DNA of 64,000 nt. Source: an uncultured Butyricicoccus sp. Lineage in GTDB: Bacteria; Bacillota; Clostridia; Oscillospirales; Butyricicoccaceae. Below, one piece after another: positions 7,305 to 17,238 of the stretch. The translations under genes were made by a program, and so were the position numbers. The notes below the pieces were generated by a model. That model saw only the letters and a program-made list of their open reading frames with translations. It was not told where the DNA came from and did no database searches. The stretch is from contig NZ_CALWJM010000010.1 of assembly GCF_944381005.1 (NCBI RefSeq), forward strand, positions 1 through 64,000. Reading direction: 5' to 3'. Within the stretch, counting starts at the first letter, position 1; each line of letters opens with the position of its first letter.

Positions 7305-10300
7305 ATGGCAGTTTATCGTTGTTATTCCGAAAAGCGTCCCGGTTTCGATGTAGAGGCGCGCGCCCTGTTTGACAGTCTGCACCACCTGCTCGAAATCCAT
7401 TCCCTGACCCGTGTGCGCTATCTGTGCCGCTACGACGTTGAAGGCGTTGACGCAGATGTGTACGCACAGGCAAAACACATCGTCTTTTCCGAGCCGATGG
7501 CCGATGTGTGCTACGACGAAACATTCCCCTTACCCGATGGCCCGCACACCATTCTAGCGGTTGAGCCGCTGCCCGGCCAGTTCGACCAGCGCGCCGACTC
7601 ATGCGCCCAGTGCATCCAGCTGCTGGCGCAGGGCGAACGCCCGACCGTTGCCGCCGCCAAGGTTTATGTGCTGGAAGGTGAACTGTCCGCGCACGACCTC
7701 GGACAAATCAAGGGTTATCTGATTAACCCGGTGGAAGCGCGGGAAGCGTCTATGGACAAACCCGCCACCCTCAAAGCAGTCTATGAGATTCCGACCGAAG
7801 TTGCATCGGTTGACGGTTTCATCTCCATGAACCATGACGCACTAGATGCCCTGCAACAGTCTATGGGGCTTGCAATGGACCTCGATGACCTCAAATTCCT
7901 TCAGACTTACTTCCGCGACCAAGAACACCGTGACCCCACTATCACCGAAGTGCGCATGGTCGATACCTACTGGTCTGACCACTGCCGCCACACCACTTTC
8001 CTGACCGAAATTGACCACGCAACATTTGAAGACCCGATGGTACAGGAAGCGTTCGACCGCTATCTGGCGGCGCGTGTTGAGGTCTACGGCGAGGAAAAGG
8101 CGGCAAAGCGTCCTGTCACGCTCATGGACATTGCCACAGCTGCGGCAAAGGTACTCAAAAAGCGCGGCTATCTGAAAAATCTGGATGAATCCGAAGAAAT
8201 TAACGCCTGCTCTATCCGCGTGACCGTTCAGGTGGACGGCAAGCCCGAAGAATGGCTGCTGATGTTCAAGAACGAGACGCACAACCATCCTACCGAAATC
8301 GAACCGTTCGGCGGTGCAGCCACCTGTCTGGGCGGCGCTATCCGCGACCCGCTTTCCGGTCGTTCCTATGTCTATCAGGCTATGCGCGTGACTGGCGCAG
8401 GTGACCCCACCGTCCCGCTGTCTGAAACCCTGCCGCACAAGCTCCCCCAGCGCAAACTGTGCACGACTGCGGCGGCTGGCTACTCCTCTTACGGCAACCA
8501 GATTGGTCTGGCGACCGGTTTGGTTCACGAATTTTATCATCCCGGCTATGTTGCAAAGCGCATGGAGATTGGCGCAGTTGTCGGTGCAGCGCCCATTGAA
8601 AACGTCGTGCGCGAAGTCCCCGAACCGGGTGACCTGGTTATCCTGCTCGGCGGCAAGACTGGCCGTGACGGCTGCGGCGGTGCAACTGGTTCTTCCAAAA
8701 AGCATACTGAAACCTCTCTGGAAACTTGCGGCGCCGAAGTGCAAAAGGGCAATCCGCCCGAAGAGCGCAAGTTACAGCGCCTGTTCCGCAACCCCGATGT
8801 GACCCGCATGATTCGTCGCTGCAATGACTTCGGCGCGGGCGGTGTTTCGGTTGCAATCGGTGAACTGGCAGATGGTCTGGATATCGACCTGAATGCAGTA
8901 CCCAAAAAGTATGACGGTTTGGACGGCACTGAATTGGCCATCTCGGAATCACAGGAACGTATGGCAGTTGTCGTGCGCGCCAAGGATGCCGACGCATTCA
9001 TTGCAGCCGCCGCTCAGGAAAATCTGGAAGCGGTTGTTGTGGCAAAAGTCACCGATGCAAACCGCCTGCGCATGACTTGGAACGGCAAGGTAATTGCCGA
9101 TGTGTCGCGCGATTTCCTCAACACCAACGGTTGTGCCAAGCACGCCGATGCGATTGTACCCGCTCTGCCCATTCCCGATGTCGCCAACCTGCCCGACGGC
9201 GATACCCTGCGCGAAAAAATCCTGCACCAGATGTCCTCGCTTGGCATTTGTCTGGAACGCGGCTTAGTCGAGCGTTTCGACGGCTCTATCGGTGCAAATT
9301 CGGTCTTTATGCCCTTCGGCGGAAAGAACCAGCTGACCCCCACACAGGTCATGGCAGCAACGCTGCCCGCTCTGCATGGTCAGTGCTCCACCGCTTCGGT
9401 TATGGCGTTCGGCTTCGACCCCTACTACACCGAACAGAATCCTTTCTTGGGTGCATCGGCTGCGGTTGTGGAATCGGTTGCGAAATTGGTTGCATCCGGC
9501 TGTGATTACAAAAACGCTTACCTGACCTTCCAAGAATATTTTGAACGCTTGGGCCGCGACCCGCATCGGTTCGGCAAACCGCTTTCGGCGCTGCTCGGTG
9601 CATACAAAGCACAGGAAGAATTGTGCCTTGCCGCGATTGGCGGTAAGGATTCCATGTCCGGCTCCTTTGATGATATGGATGTGCCGCCCACGTTGGTTTC
9701 GTTCGCCATTGCGCCCGAACAGGCTGACCGCCTGATTTCTCCTGAATTTAAGGCGGCTGGTCATTCGGTTTATCTGCTTGATGCCGCATATACGCAGGAT
9801 GGTGCCCCCGATTACACCGCAATCAAGCCCATGTGGGAGGAAATCACCGAGTTGATTCACTCCGGCAAGGTGGTATCGGCTTGGGCGTTGTCGGTCGGCG
9901 GCGTTGCTGAAGCTATCTGCAAAATGAGTGTGGGCAATGATATCGGTTTTGCCTTTGATGAGATGTTCCCCACCGAAGCTCTGTTCCTCAAAAACTTTGG
10001 CGGTATCGTTGTGGAATCCACCGAAGAACTGCCGGCTTACTGGAAAATCGGCGTGACAACCGAACAGCCGACTATCACCATTTCGGACGAGACGATTTCT
10101 CTAAGCGAATTGAAAGCTGCCTTGGAAGGCACACTGGAAAATGTGTTCCCCACACAGGCTTCGGCTTGCGACGCAAACCTGAAACCCATTTCATATACCG
10201 AGCGCAATGTATCGGCTCCGGCGGTCAAGTGCGCAAAGCCGCTCGCTGTAATTCCGGTATTCCCCGGCACAAACTGCGAGTATGACACCGCACGCGCAGT

Positions 10301-11033
10301 CGAACAGGCTGGCGGTGCGGCCGAAATCATTGTCGTGCGCAACTTCTCTGCCGATGCCCTGTCGCAGTCTGCCGCACAGCTCGAAGCCGCCATTCGCCGC
10401 GCACAGATGGTCATTCTGCCCGGTGGTTTTTCGGGCGGTGACGAACCGGATGGTTCGGGTAAATTCATTGCGTCGTTCCTGCGCAACCCTGGTATCAAAG
10501 ATGCCGTGCATGAACTTCTGCGCCAGCGTGACGGCTTGATGCTGGGTATCTGCAACGGCTTCCAAGCGCTGATTAAATTGGGATTGGTGCCTTATGGCGA
10601 AATCCGTGACCTAGACGAAACCTGCCCCACGCTGACCTTTAACCTGATTGGCCGCCACCAGTCCCGCTATGTGACCACGCGCGTTGCCTCGGTTAAGAGC
10701 CCGTGGCTGTCGTCTTGTCAGGTCGGTGACCTTCATTCGATTGCCATTTCTCACGGCGAAGGTCGCTTCGTTGCGCCGCAAGAGGAGATTGAACGCCTGA
10801 TTGCCAACGGTCAGGTTGCATTCCAGTATACCGACGCGGCTGGCAACCCGTCTATGGATATTGCCCACAACCCCAACGGTTCTCTGTGCGCGATTGAGGG
10901 TATCACCTCGCCGGATGGCCGTGTTCTGGGTAAAATGGGACACACCGAACGCTTCAGCCCCTATGTTGGCAAAAATATCTATGGTGAAAAATATCAACCT
11001 ATTTTTGAAAACGGCGTAAAATATTTTGGTTAA
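7305..11033 (+). CDS. purL: Phosphoribosylformylglycinamidine synthase, single chain
   Basis: A 1242-residue FGAM synthase catalysing the fourth step of purine synthesis (FGAR + glutamine + ATP to FGAM). An N-terminal PurS-like region is followed by two AIR-synthase-like halves (TYWSDHCRHTTF, ETHNHPTEIEPFGGAATCLG, GGKDSMSGSF). The C-terminal class I glutaminase has the nucleophile in MLGICNGFQ at Cys1083 and the downstream HGEGRF. All parts are in one chain, as in the clostridial/proteobacterial-type long form. The start at 7305 follows AAGGAG. It appears monocistronic, with a strong terminator. Confidence 0.96.
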   Translation: MAVYRCYSEKRPGFDVEARALFDSLHHLLEIHSLTRVRYLCRYDVEGVDADVYAQAKHIVFSEPMADVCYDETFPLPDGPHTILAVEPLPGQFDQRADSCAQCIQLLAQGERPTVAAAKVYVLEGELSAHDLGQIKGYLINPVEAREASMDKPATLKAVYEIPTEVASVDGFISMNHDALDALQQSMGLAMDLDDLKFLQTYFRDQEHRDPTITEVRMVDTYWSDHCRHTTFLTEIDHATFEDPMVQEAFDRYLAARVEVYGEEKAAKRPVTLMDIATAAAKVLKKRGYLKNLDESEEINACSIRVTVQVDGKPEEWLLMFKNETHNHPTEIEPFGGAATCLGGAIRDPLSGRSYVYQAMRVTGAGDPTVPLSETLPHKLPQRKLCTTAAAGYSSYGNQIGLATGLVHEFYHPGYVAKRMEIGAVVGAAPIENVVREVPEPGDLVILLGGKTGRDGCGGATGSSKKHTETSLETCGAEVQKGNPPEERKLQRLFRNPDVTRMIRRCNDFGAGGVSVAIGELADGLDIDLNAVPKKYDGLDGTELAISESQERMAVVVRAKDADAFIAAAAQENLEAVVVAKVTDANRLRMTWNGKVIADVSRDFLNTNGCAKHADAIVPALPIPDVANLPDGDTLREKILHQMSSLGICLERGLVERFDGSIGANSVFMPFGGKNQLTPTQVMAATLPALHGQCSTASVMAFGFDPYYTEQNPFLGASAAVVESVAKLVASGCDYKNAYLTFQEYFERLGRDPHRFGKPLSALLGAYKAQEELCLAAIGGKDSMSGSFDDMDVPPTLVSFAIAPEQADRLISPEFKAAGHSVYLLDAAYTQDGAPDYTAIKPMWEEITELIHSGKVVSAWALSVGGVAEAICKMSVGNDIGFAFDEMFPTEALFLKNFGGIVVESTEELPAYWKIGVTTEQPTITISDETISLSELKAALEGTLENVFPTQASACDANLKPISYTERNVSAPAVKCAKPLAVIPVFPGTNCEYDTARAVEQAGGAAEIIVVRNFSADALSQSAAQLEAAIRRAQMVILPGGFSGGDEPDGSGKFIASFLRNPGIKDAVHELLRQRDGLMLGICNGFQALIKLGLVPYGEIRDLDETCPTLTFNLIGRHQSRYVTTRVASVKSPWLSSCQVGDLHSIAISHGEGRFVAPQEEIERLIANGQVAFQYTDAAGNPSMDIAHNPNGSLCAIEGITSPDGRVLGKMGHTERFSPYVGKNIYGEKYQPIFENGVKYFG

Positions 11034-11058
11034 CCACCACTGCGCCAAACACCAATCA

Positions 11059-11104
11059 GAGAGCACACCGGTCTTTCTTTCAAGGTCGGTGTGCTCTCTT
11101 TTAT
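11059..11104 (+). terminator. Terminator of purL
   Basis: AGAGAGCACACCG pairs with CGGTGTGCTCTCT, followed by TTTTATT. Confidence 0.85.
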
Positions 11105-11232
11105 TGTGTTCATTTTTCTCTTGATATGAGATACTTGACCTTGATTTGTTACAAATTCAGGTGCAAAATTACACAAAAATCCATTTTTCGGAATTGGGTT
11201 TTGTATTATGGATTCATACCAAAAAATTCTAA

Positions 11233-11246
11233 GTAAATCTGTTTAC
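11233..11246. promoter_or_regulatory. 14-base inverted repeat upstream of the polysaccharide lyase
   Basis: GTAAA-TCTG-TTTAC lies 35 bases before the -35 box of the lyase gene. The layout fits a LacI- or GntR-type operator, but no regulator gene is adjacent. The rest of the 328-base gap between purL and the lyase gene is AT-rich and holds only the purL terminator and the lyase promoter. Confidence 0.3.
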
Positions 11247-11280
11247 ATTGTAGAAAATAGGCATTTAATTCATAAAATGG

Positions 11281-11309
11281 TTGACATATTTTTGAAAGGC
11301 GAGTAATCT
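11281..11309 (+). promoter_or_regulatory. Promoter of the PL8 lyase gene
   Basis: Perfect -35 TTGACA (11281-11286), 17-base spacer, TAATCT (11304-11309). Confidence 0.7.
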
Positions 11310-11361
11310 TGATATATACCATTCCCCCAGTTGGGAGAAAAAAGAAAGGTGTTTTGGGATT

Positions 11362-13950
11362 ATGAAAAAACTGATATCTGGTGTTTTGCTCTCCTCCATC
11401 TTGCTAAACAGTGGTATGACCCCTGCTCTGGCTGTGGCAACATACAGCCAGTCAGCTTCGGTTGACCAGACCAAAAATTCTGCAACTACACTGATTCAAA
11501 ATCATTGCCAGTACTTGGCTGGCAACGCCGAAATGAACAAAAATGCGGCGGTAAAATCCAAGCTCACTTCTATCGAAAAGAATGCAGAAAAGGCTATCGC
11601 AGCTTATCAAGGTGTTCAAAATCCCTATGTCCTGTTCAGTGGCGACGGCTATGACATGAGCGATGCCAAGACTGTGAAAGCCAACCCGGTCACTTCCGAC
11701 CCGTTCTACAAAACTTCACAGGCAATTTACGACATGGCGCTGGCTTATTCCACCAACGGCACCAAGTACTACAAAGACGCTACCCTGCAAAAGAAACTGC
11801 TTGAAGCTGTAAACGCATATTACGAGATTTACAGCAAACACATGTCCTACAAAGATGCCGATGGCCGTCTGTTCGGCAACTGGTGGAACTGGGAAATTGG
11901 CGTTCCGACCAAGATGACTTCGGTTCTGGCTCTGATGCAGTCGGAAATCAACAAGGCACATCCGCAGCTTATCAGCAACTTTGTCAAGTGCTTTGACAAC
12001 AATCTGCGTTGCGGCAAGAATGGTGATGTTGACCTGACTTCGGCCATGCACACCGGCACAAACCTCATTGATATCACCACCAACCGCATGATACAGGGTG
12101 CTCTTATCAACGACACCAAGCGTATTGAAAAAGCAGTCAGCGATATGATGACCGTTTTTGCTACGATTGACCCGTACCACATCGTCAATAACAACACCGA
12201 CGGTGTCTATGCAGACGGCTCGTTCATTCAGCACCATCGCGTTGCCTATACCGGTTCGTATGGCAAGCTGCTGCTGCAAAAGGCTGTTTCTTCGCTGTAT
12301 GTTCTCAAGGATACCCCGTGGCAGCCCAAAGACCAGGTATCTACGATTGAAAACTGGATTTACTCCAGCTTCCTGCCGCTGATGCACGAGGGCTATATGT
12401 CCGAAGTGGTTAAGGGCCGCGCCGTTTCGCGCAGTGCAACCGGCTATTCCGATTCCGCTGGCGTTATCGAAGCCATGACCTTGCTGACCACCTTCCTTTC
12501 GGATGCCAACAGCACCAAGATGAAGCAGCAGCTGAAATATGTTGTTGATTCTATGCCGGTCGATTTCAGCGTATCCAGCCTGAATTTGCCCGCTATCGCT
12601 CCTTACACCGCTATCATCAACGACACCACCATTCCGGCGGTCAATTCGGTCGCACAGGGCAGCGTTGCATTCAATGCAATGGACCGCAACCTTCAGCTTG
12701 GTGACGACTTCACCTTTGCACTGTCCCGCAGCTCCAACCGTATTGCAAAATACGAGTATATGAGCGGCGAAAACCTCAAGCCGTGGTTCCAGGGCGATGG
12801 CGCATTCTACCTGTATCTGTCGGGCGTTGACCAGACCAAGCAGTATGGTGTCAATTACTTTACGACCGTCAACCCCTACCGTCTGCCCGGCACGACCGTT
12901 CCCAACGAGGAGCGCAAGACCATTATGGAACTGTATGACGGCAGCCAGTTCTATCCCAAGTACACCGCCAGCAGCACCGAACAGAACGATTATGTATACT
13001 TCCCGGTTGGAACCAACACGTTCTCTGCCAGCGTTTCTTTGAAGTCGGACGGCGTGAGCATGGCCGGTATGCAGCTCGGTGACGAGAACGGTTACACTGC
13101 AAAACAGGCTGGTCTGCTTCCGGATGATTTCGTTGCTTACAAGAATGCGACCGGAAACAAATCTTGGTTTATGATGAACGACCAGATTGTATTCATGGGC
13201 TCCAACATTGGCGACACACTCAAGCGCGACGTAACCACCACCATCGACAACCGCATGTCGGCTCCCGATGCTAAGATTACCGTAACCGCACAGGATACCG
13301 CTGGCAAAGCTGTTTCTATCAAGCCCGGTACATTCAGCAATCTGCAATGGCTGGCTTATCAGGATGATTCGCTGAAAACCAATGTCGGCTACTACTTCCC
13401 GCAGGCAAAGGAAATCAAGATTGAGACGCCCACCATTGAGGAGAACCAGAAGAGCATCCGCAATGTTGCCAGCCAGCAGGACAACATGATTACCGAAAAG
13501 TACTTCACCATGACCTATGAGCATGGCAAGAAGGCGGAAGATTCTTACAGCTATGTCATGGTGCCCAATGCAACCGCTGAAACCATGAAGCAGTATGCAG
13601 CCAATCCCACCATTGAAATTCTGGAGAACTCCAAGAACATCCACGCAGTACGCGACACCAAGGATAATATCACCGCGATGAACTTCTTTGCCGCTGGCAA
13701 GTCGTCTGGCGTACAGGCTTCCAAGCCGGTTTCGCTGCTGATGAAGAAGGCAGATGGTAAAATCACCGTTGCACTGTCCGACCCGCTCTTTACACAGGAA
13801 AAGATTGACCTTGTTCTGGATATCCCGAACGCAAAGGTTGTCAGCAAGGATGACCGCATCCAGGCAACTTGCGGCAAGGACACTGTAAAGTTGAGCTTTA
13901 ACGCAAAGGAACTGTATGGTCAGAGTGTAGAAATCACGCTGCAAGCATAA
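11362..13950 (+). CDS. Secreted polysaccharide lyase family 8 (hyaluronate/chondroitin/xanthan lyase type)
   Basis: An 862-residue PL8 enzyme that should cleave uronate-containing polysaccharides by beta-elimination outside the cell. A signal peptide (LISGVLLSSILLNSGM, ending near ALA at about residue 25) precedes the alpha/alpha toroid. NWWNWEIGVP lies near residue 173. The candidate catalytic His291 and Tyr300, in DGSFIQHHRVAYTGSYG, are nine residues apart as in pneumococcal hyaluronate lyase. A candidate catalytic Asn is 234. Beta-sandwich domains follow (GDGAFYLYLSG and beyond). There is no sortase or dockerin signal at the C-terminus, so it is probably released. No sugar-uptake genes adjoin it, and the substrate cannot be fixed. 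Confidence 0.9.
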   Translation: MKKLISGVLLSSILLNSGMTPALAVATYSQSASVDQTKNSATTLIQNHCQYLAGNAEMNKNAAVKSKLTSIEKNAEKAIAAYQGVQNPYVLFSGDGYDMSDAKTVKANPVTSDPFYKTSQAIYDMALAYSTNGTKYYKDATLQKKLLEAVNAYYEIYSKHMSYKDADGRLFGNWWNWEIGVPTKMTSVLALMQSEINKAHPQLISNFVKCFDNNLRCGKNGDVDLTSAMHTGTNLIDITTNRMIQGALINDTKRIEKAVSDMMTVFATIDPYHIVNNNTDGVYADGSFIQHHRVAYTGSYGKLLLQKAVSSLYVLKDTPWQPKDQVSTIENWIYSSFLPLMHEGYMSEVVKGRAVSRSATGYSDSAGVIEAMTLLTTFLSDANSTKMKQQLKYVVDSMPVDFSVSSLNLPAIAPYTAIINDTTIPAVNSVAQGSVAFNAMDRNLQLGDDFTFALSRSSNRIAKYEYMSGENLKPWFQGDGAFYLYLSGVDQTKQYGVNYFTTVNPYRLPGTTVPNEERKTIMELYDGSQFYPKYTASSTEQNDYVYFPVGTNTFSASVSLKSDGVSMAGMQLGDENGYTAKQAGLLPDDFVAYKNATGNKSWFMMNDQIVFMGSNIGDTLKRDVTTTIDNRMSAPDAKITVTAQDTAGKAVSIKPGTFSNLQWLAYQDDSLKTNVGYYFPQAKEIKIETPTIEENQKSIRNVASQQDNMITEKYFTMTYEHGKKAEDSYSYVMVPNATAETMKQYAANPTIEILENSKNIHAVRDTKDNITAMNFFAAGKSSGVQASKPVSLLMKKADGKITVALSDPLFTQEKIDLVLDIPNAKVVSKDDRIQATCGKDTVKLSFNAKELYGQSVEITLQA

Positions 13951-13986
13951 CTTATCCAACATCTGGGCAATTCCAGCCCACTCCCC

Positions 13987-14022
13987 TGCCGGTACCGTTT
14001 ACCACGGTACCGGCATTTTTCT
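13987..14022 (+). terminator. Terminator of the PL8 lyase gene
   Basis: TGCCGGTACCGT pairs with ACGGTACCGGCA, followed by TTTTTC. Confidence 0.85.
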
Positions 14023-14050
14023 TGTATTTTTCGCTGTCGCCCGCTATACT
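14022..14050 (+). promoter_or_regulatory. Promoter of the DUF3783 gene
   Basis: TTGTAT (14022-14027), 17-base spacer, TATACT (14045-14050). Confidence 0.6.
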
Positions 14051-14081
14051 GTATCTATAAAATAAAACCGGAGGGACTTAC

Positions 14082-14474
14082 ATGAAACATTCCCGTCACG
14101 CTGTTGTGCTCTGCTATAATCTGACCGGAAATAAAGCCAACCAAATCAAAGCAGCCGCTGTGCGGCTCGGCCTGCAAATCCGCACCGTTGCACCCGAATC
14201 TTTTTCGCTCCCACTGGGTCATCTCTTGGGCTGGGAAGAATACGCGCAAGCACAGGCGACAGATGACACGCCATTTACCGAAGAAATGCTGGTATTTTAC
14301 CAACTCAGTCAAGCACAGCTCGATGCCTTTTTGCCCGAAATTCGACGAGCAGGCGGGGTACGGCTCAAAGCTGTCGTCACGCCCACCAATGTTAGCTGGA
14401 ATTCGTGTGCGCTGGTTCGTGAACTGGATGCCGAGCACAACGCGATTGCGCAACAGCGCCAGGCACAGCATTAA
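14082..14474 (+). CDS. DUF3783 domain protein
   Basis: A 130-residue protein with the DUF3783 pattern in its C-terminal half: MLVFYQLSQAQLDAFLPEIR, then LKAVVTPTNVSWNSCALVRE. The N-terminal part (residues 8-45) looks like a small alpha/beta fold. No catalytic motif is evident and the family has no known function. The ribosome binding site CGGAGGG is 8 bases upstream. It is transcribed alone between its own promoter and a hairpin shared with the convergent transporter operon. Confidence 0.8.
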   Translation: MKHSRHAVVLCYNLTGNKANQIKAAAVRLGLQIRTVAPESFSLPLGHLLGWEEYAQAQATDDTPFTEEMLVFYQLSQAQLDAFLPEIRRAGGVRLKAVVTPTNVSWNSCALVRELDAEHNAIAQQRQAQH

Positions 14475-14515
14475 CAAACAAAAAAAGAAGCGCCGAAGCG
14501 CTTCTTTTTTGTTTG
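14474..14515. terminator. Bidirectional terminator
   Basis: AAAAAAGAAGCGC pairs with GCGCTTCTTTTTT around CGAA. It separates the DUF3783 gene from the sugar transporter operon. Confidence 0.85.
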
Positions 14516-14528
14516 CATACATGTGAAA

Positions 14529-15521
14529 TTACTTTGCAGCATTGGCAGCAGCCAGACGACGTGCCTTTGCTTCCATGCGTTCACGGGTAACGTCCATGAA
14601 TACCGCGAGGATAATAACAACACCAAGTGCCAGGTTCTGAAGTGCGGTATCAAATGCCAGCAGCGTAAAGCCGTTTTTCAATACACCGATAATCAGAACG
14701 CCGACCATTGTGCCAGCCATGGTGCCCTTACCGCCCATGAACGACGCACCGCCGATGATGCAGGCTGCAATCGCGTCGGTATCATACGGCTGAATTGCCA
14801 TAGTACCGTTACAGATACCCGAACGACCGGTGGTGTATACACCTGCGATAGCTGCCATCAGACCAGAGAAGGTGTAGCAGAAGGTCAAAACGTTTGCCGA
14901 GTTGATACCGGACAGGCGAGCAGCTTCCGGGTTGCCGCCAACACAGTAAATCGAACGGCCCAGTGTCGTTTTGCTCAGGAAAATCTGCATTACAACATAC
15001 AGGACGATAACGAAGATAAACGCAACCGGGAAACCTTTGATATCAGAATGACCGAACCAAGTTGCGGCCTTGGGGAAACCGGAAACCATTTGGGAGCTGG
15101 TAACCAGCAGCGCTGCGCCCCACAGCACGTTCTTCATACCCAGTGTAGAAACGAAGGGGTGCGGCAGATGCAAGCGAGTCAGCAGAACACCATTGACAAA
15201 GCCAACCAAGGTGCCGGCGATAATCGCAACAATAACCATCAGTACGCCATTCTGCATCCCCATCTGTACCATCATACCCATCAGGCACGAGCAGAAGATA
15301 GCATTTGCACCAACCGACAATTCGATACCGGCGGTAATCAGGCACAACAACATGCCAACCGAAACAAACGCATTAAATGTACACTGTTTAAATACACTCG
15401 TGATATTGCTATAAGTCAAAAAGTTCGGCGATGCGATTGCAATTACTACGCACAAAATAACGAGCGCGAGCAAAGTACCAAGGGATACGCCATTGCCGCT
15501 CTTTTTCTTTGTCTTAGTCAT
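14529..15521 (-). CDS. Sugar/cyclitol ABC transporter permease (RbsC-like)
   Basis: A 330-residue BPD_transp_2 permease with about nine to ten hydrophobic spans. It carries the family loop GNPEAARLSGI (GGNPEAA) that contacts the ATPase. The start overlaps the end of the ATPase gene by 8 bases, so the subunits are translationally coupled. With the double ATPase and the lipoprotein it makes a CUT2-type importer for a monosaccharide or inositol. The divergent dehydrogenase hints at inositol, as inference. The basic C-terminus MEAKARRLAAANAAK is probably cytoplasmic. Confidence 0.92.
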   Translation of the reverse strand: MTKTKKKSGNGVSLGTLLALVILCVVIAIASPNFLTYSNITSVFKQCTFNAFVSVGMLLCLITAGIELSVGANAIFCSCLMGMMVQMGMQNGVLMVIVAIIAGTLVGFVNGVLLTRLHLPHPFVSTLGMKNVLWGAALLVTSSQMVSGFPKAATWFGHSDIKGFPVAFIFVIVLYVVMQIFLSKTTLGRSIYCVGGNPEAARLSGINSANVLTFCYTFSGLMAAIAGVYTTGRSGICNGTMAIQPYDTDAIAACIIGGASFMGGKGTMAGTMVGVLIIGVLKNGFTLLAFDTALQNLALGVVIILAVFMDVTRERMEAKARRLAAANAAK

Positions 15522-17019
15522 CTAATGTTCCCCCCCATGCAGCCTTCATGATATCTTCCTGATTGAAATGTTCGCTGTCGCGGTCAACGGTTGCCATGAC
15601 CTTGCCGCCGCGCATGACAATAACACGGTCGCTCATGCCCAAAATCTCAGGCATTTCGGAAGAAATCATAATTACACACTTGCCAGCCTTGACCAAGCTG
15701 TTCATGACATTGTAAACCTCTACCTTTGCGCCGACGTCGATACCGCGTGTTGGCTCGTCAAAGATAAAGATATCCGCATCGGTATTGACCCACTTACCAA
15801 TAACGACCTTTTGCTGGTTACCACCGGACAACTGCCCGACGATTTCATCAATGGATGGGGTCTTAATACGCAAAGACTTGATATGTTCTTCGCCCGATTC
15901 TACGATTTTCTTTTCGTTGAGGAACGGCCCGTTGCAGAAGCGCTTCATATTCGCCAAAATCAGGTTGGTGCGAATGGTCTGCGCCAGAACAAGACCCTGT
16001 CCTTTTCGGTCTTCGGTCAAGAATGCAATGCCAGCCTGAATCGCCTGACGTGGATTCTTGATGCGTGTTTCCTTGCCATGAATGTAAACCTTGCCGCCGT
16101 CAATCGGGTCAGCGCCAAAGATAGCGCGCATGGTCTCGGTGCGTCCTGCACCGACCAATCCGGCAAAGCCCAAAATCTGACCGCCGTATGCTTCAAAGTC
16201 AACGCCAAACAGAACACCGCCTTCCTGCAAGTTTTCCACTTTCAGGAACGGCTCTTTGCTCTTTTGTCCAAACTCCTTGGGGAACTGGTTGTCCAGACTG
16301 CGTCCAACCATGGCAGTAATCAGAGAATCGTTTGTCCAGTCCTTGATATCGCGGGTTTCAATGAACTCGCCATCGCGGATAACCGTCACGCGGTCACACA
16401 GTTCAAACAATTCTTCCAGCTTATGGGATACGAACATGATACCGATACCGCGGTCGCGCAGGCTGCGGCAGGTCTTCATCAACTGTTCGACTTCTTTCTC
16501 ACCAAGGGACGAAGTCGGTTCGTCCATGATAATCATTTTTGCGTCAATCAAAACTGCCTTTGCAATTTCAATCATCTGCTGAACGCCCATACCGAAGGTG
16601 CCCGCCGGTTTATGCGGGTCAACGTCCTGACCAAGAGAAGCCATAACTTCCTTTGCCTTCTGGTGCATGGTGGCGTAATCGAGCAGACCGCCTTTTTTAA
16701 TCCATTTGTTGATAAAAATATTATCTGTAATGCTTAACAGAGGTTCAATATTGAGTTCCTGATAGACACAGGCGATGCCGACCGCCGCAGACTCGTTGGG
16801 GTCCTTGAACTTTTTCAGCTGGCCTTCTACATAAATCTCGCCCTCATCTGGCTGATGCACACCTGTCAGCACCTTAATCAAGGTCGATTTACCTGCGCCG
16901 TTCTCACCAATCAGGCCGAGAATCTCGCCCGGCTTGACATTCAGGTGCATGTTTTTTAATGCGACGACACCGGGAAACAACTTAACCGCATTTTTTAATT
17001 CTACTACATATTCACTCAT
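15514..17019 (-). CDS. Sugar/cyclitol ABC transporter ATP-binding protein (RbsA/MglA-like)
   Basis: A 501-residue protein with two ABC domains, as in CUT2 importers. The first has a full Walker A (GLIGENGAGKST, residues about 36-47) and Walker B IIMDEPTSSL. The second has the usual degenerate P-loop (GLVGAGRTE), signature LSGGNQQKVVIGKW and IFIFDEPTRGIDVG. The start at 17019 has AGGTGA 7 bases upstream. The 219 bases before it contain a strong hairpin, so the binding protein upstream is probably made in excess over this subunit. Confidence 0.94.
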   Translation of the reverse strand: MSEYVVELKNAVKLFPGVVALKNMHLNVKPGEILGLIGENGAGKSTLIKVLTGVHQPDEGEIYVEGQLKKFKDPNESAAVGIACVYQELNIEPLLSITDNIFINKWIKKGGLLDYATMHQKAKEVMASLGQDVDPHKPAGTFGMGVQQMIEIAKAVLIDAKMIIMDEPTSSLGEKEVEQLMKTCRSLRDRGIGIMFVSHKLEELFELCDRVTVIRDGEFIETRDIKDWTNDSLITAMVGRSLDNQFPKEFGQKSKEPFLKVENLQEGGVLFGVDFEAYGGQILGFAGLVGAGRTETMRAIFGADPIDGGKVYIHGKETRIKNPRQAIQAGIAFLTEDRKGQGLVLAQTIRTNLILANMKRFCNGPFLNEKKIVESGEEHIKSLRIKTPSIDEIVGQLSGGNQQKVVIGKWVNTDADIFIFDEPTRGIDVGAKVEVYNVMNSLVKAGKCVIMISSEMPEILGMSDRVIVMRGGKVMATVDRDSEHFNQEDIMKAAWGGTLDD

Positions 17020-17149
17020 CGATTCATCACCTGTTCTTCTCCGAGATGGGGGTGCGGAACGAATGTTTAAAAATCACTCTCGGCGCGATTTTCCCCGTCC
17101 GTGCTGCCCATTTCTCACAGCCCTCGCTCCGTCCATAGAAAATTTTCCG

Positions 17150-17203
17150 GAAAAAAACAGAACACCCGCCCCACAACCCATTGTTATGGGGCGGGAGTGC
17201 TGT
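17150..17203 (-). terminator. Intra-operon terminator/attenuator after the binding-protein gene
   Basis: On the minus strand CCCGCCCCA pairs with TGGGGCGGG within a longer imperfect stem, followed by TTTTTTTCC. Placed between binding protein and ATPase genes, it likely sets the subunit ratio. Confidence 0.75.
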
Positions 17204-17238
17204 CTCTATATATGTATCGCTAAGGAAAAAAGATTATC

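Noticed and set aside
11716..13962. 748-codon open frame on the minus strand
   Set aside because: Exactly antisense to the PL8 lyase gene. No homology-like motifs, no ribosome binding site, and the plus strand protein is clear.
14523..15551. 342-codon open frame on the plus strand
   Set aside because: Antisense to the sugar permease gene. Composition is low in hydrophobic residues and has no recognisable motif.
15568..16737. 389-codon open frame on the plus strand
   Set aside because: Antisense to the double ATPase gene, whose Walker and signature motifs are intact.
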